A stretch of DNA of 64,000 nucleotides from positions 1,240,001 through 1,304,000 of the forward strand of contig NZ_CP061379.1 in the NCBI RefSeq assembly GCF_015624505.1, given 5' to 3'. The number at the start of each line of letters is the position of its first letter. The stretch's first letter is position 1. The DNA is from Bradyrhizobium commune. GTDB lineage: Bacteria; Pseudomonadota; Alphaproteobacteria; Rhizobiales; Xanthobacteraceae. Made by a program: the position numbers and the translations under genes. Under the pieces are notes generated by a model, which saw only the letters and a list, made by a program, of their open reading frames with translations, made no database searches and was not told where the DNA came from. Shown here piece by piece: positions 61,706 to 64,000 of this stretch.

Positions 61706-62521
61706 ATGACACGCCGCTCCGGCATGATCATCCTCAAGTGGATCCTCATCATCCTCGCGGCCGGTTATCTCGCCGGTCTCGCCCTGCTCTATCTGAAGCA
61801 GCGCGACATGCTGTTTCCGATCCCGCCCGTCGGCCGCACCGCGCCGGATGCCGCGGGCTTCGCCGAGGCGGAAGAGCATGTGCTGACCACGTCGGATGGC
61901 GAGAAGGTCATCGTCTGGCACGTGCCGGCCAAGCCAGGCCGTCCCGTCGTCCTGTTCTTCCCCGGCAATGGCGACTTTCTCGCCGGCCGGGTCAGCCGCT
62001 TCAAGGCGATCACGGCTGACGGGACCGGCCTCGTCGCGTTGTCCTATCGCGGCTATGCCGGCTCGAGCGGCGCGCCGAGCGAAGAGGGCCTGCTGCGCGA
62101 TGCCAGAGCCGCCTACGCCTTCACCACCGCGCGCTATGCGGCGGATCGAATTGTCGCCTGGGGCTTTTCACTCGGGACGGGCGTTGCGGTCGCGGTTGCC
62201 TCCGAGCAAGCCGTCGGCAAATTAATCCTGGAGGCGCCGTACACCTCGACGGTCGATGTCGCCGCCTCAATGTTCCGCTTCGTCCCGGTCCGCCTCTTGA
62301 TGCGCGATCAGTTTCGTTCCGACCAGCGGATCGCGCGCGTCACGGTGCCGCTGCTGGTGATGCATGGCACCAATGACCTTGCCATTTCGATCGGGTTCGG
62401 AGAGCGTCTGTTCGCGCTCGCGCATGAACCGAAGCAGTTCGTCCGCTTTGCGGGCGGCGGACACGAAAATCTCGATGCTTTCGGTGCGATTGAAACGGCG
62501 AGGCGCTTCATTGCAGATTAG
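61706..62521 (+). CDS. Membrane-anchored alpha/beta hydrolase (ABHD13/BEM46-like)
   Basis: A 271-aa hydrolase with an N-terminal hydrophobic helix (residues 8-28, IILKWILIILAAGYLAGLALL) as anchor or uncleaved signal. The fold includes VVLFFPGNGDFLAGRV (oxyanion region, HGN replaced by PGNG), ALSYRGYAGSSGAPSEEGL, the nucleophile elbow GFSLGTG (about residue 153), and GTNDLAI (acid). GGGHENLDAFG supplies the His. This order and the FPGNG / YRGYGxSxG pattern match the BEM46/ABHD13 subgroup. The gene is 24 bp after pntB; a terminator is not seen. It may overlap the start of the following antiporter gene. Confidence 0.9.
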   Translation: MTRRSGMIILKWILIILAAGYLAGLALLYLKQRDMLFPIPPVGRTAPDAAGFAEAEEHVLTTSDGEKVIVWHVPAKPGRPVVLFFPGNGDFLAGRVSRFKAITADGTGLVALSYRGYAGSSGAPSEEGLLRDARAAYAFTTARYAADRIVAWGFSLGTGVAVAVASEQAVGKLILEAPYTSTVDVAASMFRFVPVRLLMRDQFRSDQRIARVTVPLLVMHGTNDLAISIGFGERLFALAHEPKQFVRFAGGGHENLDAFGAIETARRFIAD

Positions 62522-63950
62522 ATGGCTCGCAAGGTGTGCGGGCGGACTCATCGCCGCGATTCTCGTGCTCTTGCCACAGCCTGTATGGGCTGCAGCCGCC
62601 CTCGACGGCGCGGCAATGGGCTGGCCCTATGCGCTGCCATTTGCTGGTCTCCTGCTCTCGATCGCGCTCGGGCCGCTGCTGGCCCCGAAATTCTGGCATC
62701 ACCATTACGGCAAGATCGCAGCCGTCTGGTCGCTGCTGGCGCTCGGCGCGCTGGTCTGGCTTGCCGGCGGCATGGCGATGCTCGCCGCGCTCGTTCAAGC
62801 GCTGCTCGCCGAATATCTCGGCTTCATCGTGCTGCTGTTCGCGCTCTATGTCGTGGCGGGCGGCATCCTCGTCAGCGGCGACATCAGGGGCACGCCATGG
62901 GCAAACACCGGCATCATGGCGCTGGGCACGCTGATGGCGAGTGTCGTCGGTACCACCGGTGCCGCGATGATCCTGATCCGGCCGCTGATCCGCGCCAACC
63001 GGTCGCGGCGACATAACGCCCATGTCGTCGTCTTCTTCATCATTCTGGTGGCCAATGTCGGCGGGGCGCTGAGCCCGCTCGGCGACCCCCCGCTGTTCGT
63101 CGGCTTCCTGCACGGCGTCGACTTCTTCTGGACCACCCGCAACATCTGGCTCCAGACCGCGATCGTTGCAGGCCTGCTGCTTGCCATCTTCTCCGTTGTC
63201 GATGCCTGGCGTTTCCGCAGCGAACCACGGTCCGGCGCGGCGGGACCTGGAGAACCCATCCGGATTCGCGGCCTCGTCAACCTCGCGCTGATCGCGGCCA
63301 TTGTCGCGAGCCTGTTGGGGTCGGCGATGTGGAAGCCGGGCATTGCATTTGATGTCTTCGGTACGCGGATGGAGCTCGAGAGCCTCGTGCGAAATGTCGT
63401 GCTGCTGGTCATTGCCGCCCTGTCGGTCTGGCTGACGCCGGACGAGCACAGGGAGGCCAACGGCTTCACCTGGGAGCCGATCCGCGAGGTCGCAAAACTC
63501 TTTGCCGGCATCTTTGTCGCGATCATTCCGGTCATCGCCATGCTCGACGCCGGCCATCACGGCGCGTTCGCCTGGCTGTTGTCGGCGGTGACCGCGCCAG
63601 ACGGGACGCCGCGCGAGGCGGCCTATTTCTGGTTCACCGGCCTGATGTCGGCATTCCTTGACAATGCGCCGACCTATCTGTTGTTCTTCGAGCTCGCCGG
63701 CGGCGATCCGCAGGTGCTGATGGGCCCTCTCGCGGGCACGCTCGCCTCGATCTCCATGGGCGCGGTCTATATGGGCGCGCTCACCTATATCGGCAACGCG
63801 CCGAACTTCATGGTGAGCAGCATCGCCAATGAGAACGGCATCGAGATGCCGAGCTTCTTCGGTTATCTGCTGCGGGCCGGCGCCGTGCTGATCCCGCTGT
63901 TTCTGCTGCTCACCCTCCTGCCGGTCGCGCCGATCCTGCACTGGCATTGA
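62511..63950 (+). CDS. Sodium:proton antiporter / citrate-transporter superfamily protein (NhaD/ArsB type)
   Basis: A polytopic transporter with about 12 helices in the IT superfamily. The motifs are GGILVSGDIRGTPWANTGIMALGTLMASVVGTTGAAMILIRPLIRAN (about residues 122-165), FFIILVANVGGALSPLGDPPLFVGFLHG (about 175-205) and a repeat-two counterpart FLDNAPTYLLFFELAGG. The paired ATTGA/LSPLGDPP segments fit NhaD-like Na+/H+ antiporters. The start is uncertain: the TTG at 62511 gives MQIRWLARCAGGLIAAILVLL and overlaps the hydrolase gene by 11 bp. An ATG at 62475 in the same frame is an alternative. Ion specificity is unproven. Confidence 0.85.
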   Translation: MQIRWLARCAGGLIAAILVLLPQPVWAAAALDGAAMGWPYALPFAGLLLSIALGPLLAPKFWHHHYGKIAAVWSLLALGALVWLAGGMAMLAALVQALLAEYLGFIVLLFALYVVAGGILVSGDIRGTPWANTGIMALGTLMASVVGTTGAAMILIRPLIRANRSRRHNAHVVVFFIILVANVGGALSPLGDPPLFVGFLHGVDFFWTTRNIWLQTAIVAGLLLAIFSVVDAWRFRSEPRSGAAGPGEPIRIRGLVNLALIAAIVASLLGSAMWKPGIAFDVFGTRMELESLVRNVVLLVIAALSVWLTPDEHREANGFTWEPIREVAKLFAGIFVAIIPVIAMLDAGHHGAFAWLLSAVTAPDGTPREAAYFWFTGLMSAFLDNAPTYLLFFELAGGDPQVLMGPLAGTLASISMGAVYMGALTYIGNAPNFMVSSIANENGIEMPSFFGYLLRAGAVLIPLFLLLTLLPVAPILHWH

Positions 63951-64000
63951 ATCCGCCGGCCGATTTGCTACTGCTGAGCCCGAGCAATTTGGAGCGGTGG

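Noticed and set aside
59912..61921. 669-codon minus-strand frame opposite pntAB-pntB
   Set aside because: Crosses two conserved membrane-protein genes and is dominated by His/Arg/Asp/Gly, as expected from the complement of hydrophobic codons.

Overview
This 64 kb window is GC-rich chromosomal DNA that reads as an alphaproteobacterium of the Bradyrhizobium/Rhodopseudomonas type (Hyphomicrobiales, Nitrobacteraceae). The grounds are the codon use and GC content, the alphaproteobacterial families present (DUF1036 next to pyruvate kinase, DUF1244, a DUF2312/GapR-like protein, DUF2852, a small aa3-oxidase subunit IV, split PntAA/PntAB) and the palindromic intergenic elements (GGTGGGCAAAGC and TAGCCCGG types). 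The genus is an inference from gene content; no rRNA or tRNA gene is present to confirm it. I see no prophage, IS element or CRISPR array.

Layout. 1-1.1 kb: C-terminus of a trimeric autotransporter and an exported protein. 1.2-8.9 kb: a SIRT4-like sirtuin, then an ATP-dependent hydantoinase/oxoprolinase pair (hyuA-hyuB) followed directly by a complete TRAP transporter (DctP-DctQ-DctM), apparently one uptake-and-hydrolysis operon. 8.9-13.4 kb: a GST divergent from a TetR regulator with a long perfect inverted repeat between them, a chemotaxis receptor and a GhrA-like dehydrogenase. 13.5-21.3 kb: a group of small genes around an ECF42-type sigma factor with its DGPF/YCII partner. Four promoters in this group share TGTCGG-N16-TCGTC(T/C)T; they lie in front of the YCII-sigma pair, an SRPBCC-VOC pair, a SnoaL-like gene and a three-gene YCII operon. 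The set looks like a compact local sigma regulon and is the strongest systems-level signal in the window.

21.3-25.1 kb: a second TetR whose probable operator (TGTAAA-N5-TTCACA) recurs before the next gene, a DUF2852 membrane protein; then small membrane proteins, a CysE-like protein and an SDR with altered active-site residues. 25.4-34.5 kb: the Tol-Pal envelope system (tolQ-tolR-tolA-tolB ... pal-cpoB), split by a GGDEF-EAL protein and a FeeM/LuxI-like N-acyltransferase that has a full CtrA-type box upstream. 34.5-38.3 kb: tilS, ftsH and a DUF3052 gene. 38.3-41.1 kb: two hairpin-rich repeat elements, an exported hydrolase, a branched-chain amino-acid type binding protein and a small membrane protein.

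41.1-46.8 kb: a translationally coupled pair of paralogous GT-C-like membrane proteins, a Flp pilin with a clear terminator, a GT87-type membrane glycosyltransferase and a third TetR. 46.9-50.4 kb: pyruvate kinase coupled to a DUF1036 protein, then DUF1244, GapR-like and DUF1801 genes. 50.4-56.3 kb: two cell-wall genes (DUF882/M15-like peptidase and a YcbB-type L,D-transpeptidase) and an NtrC-type regulator. 56.5-63.95 kb: oligoendopeptidase F, a 50-residue aa3-oxidase subunit IV, the three-subunit proton-translocating transhydrogenase, an alpha/beta hydrolase and a NhaD/ArsB-type antiporter.
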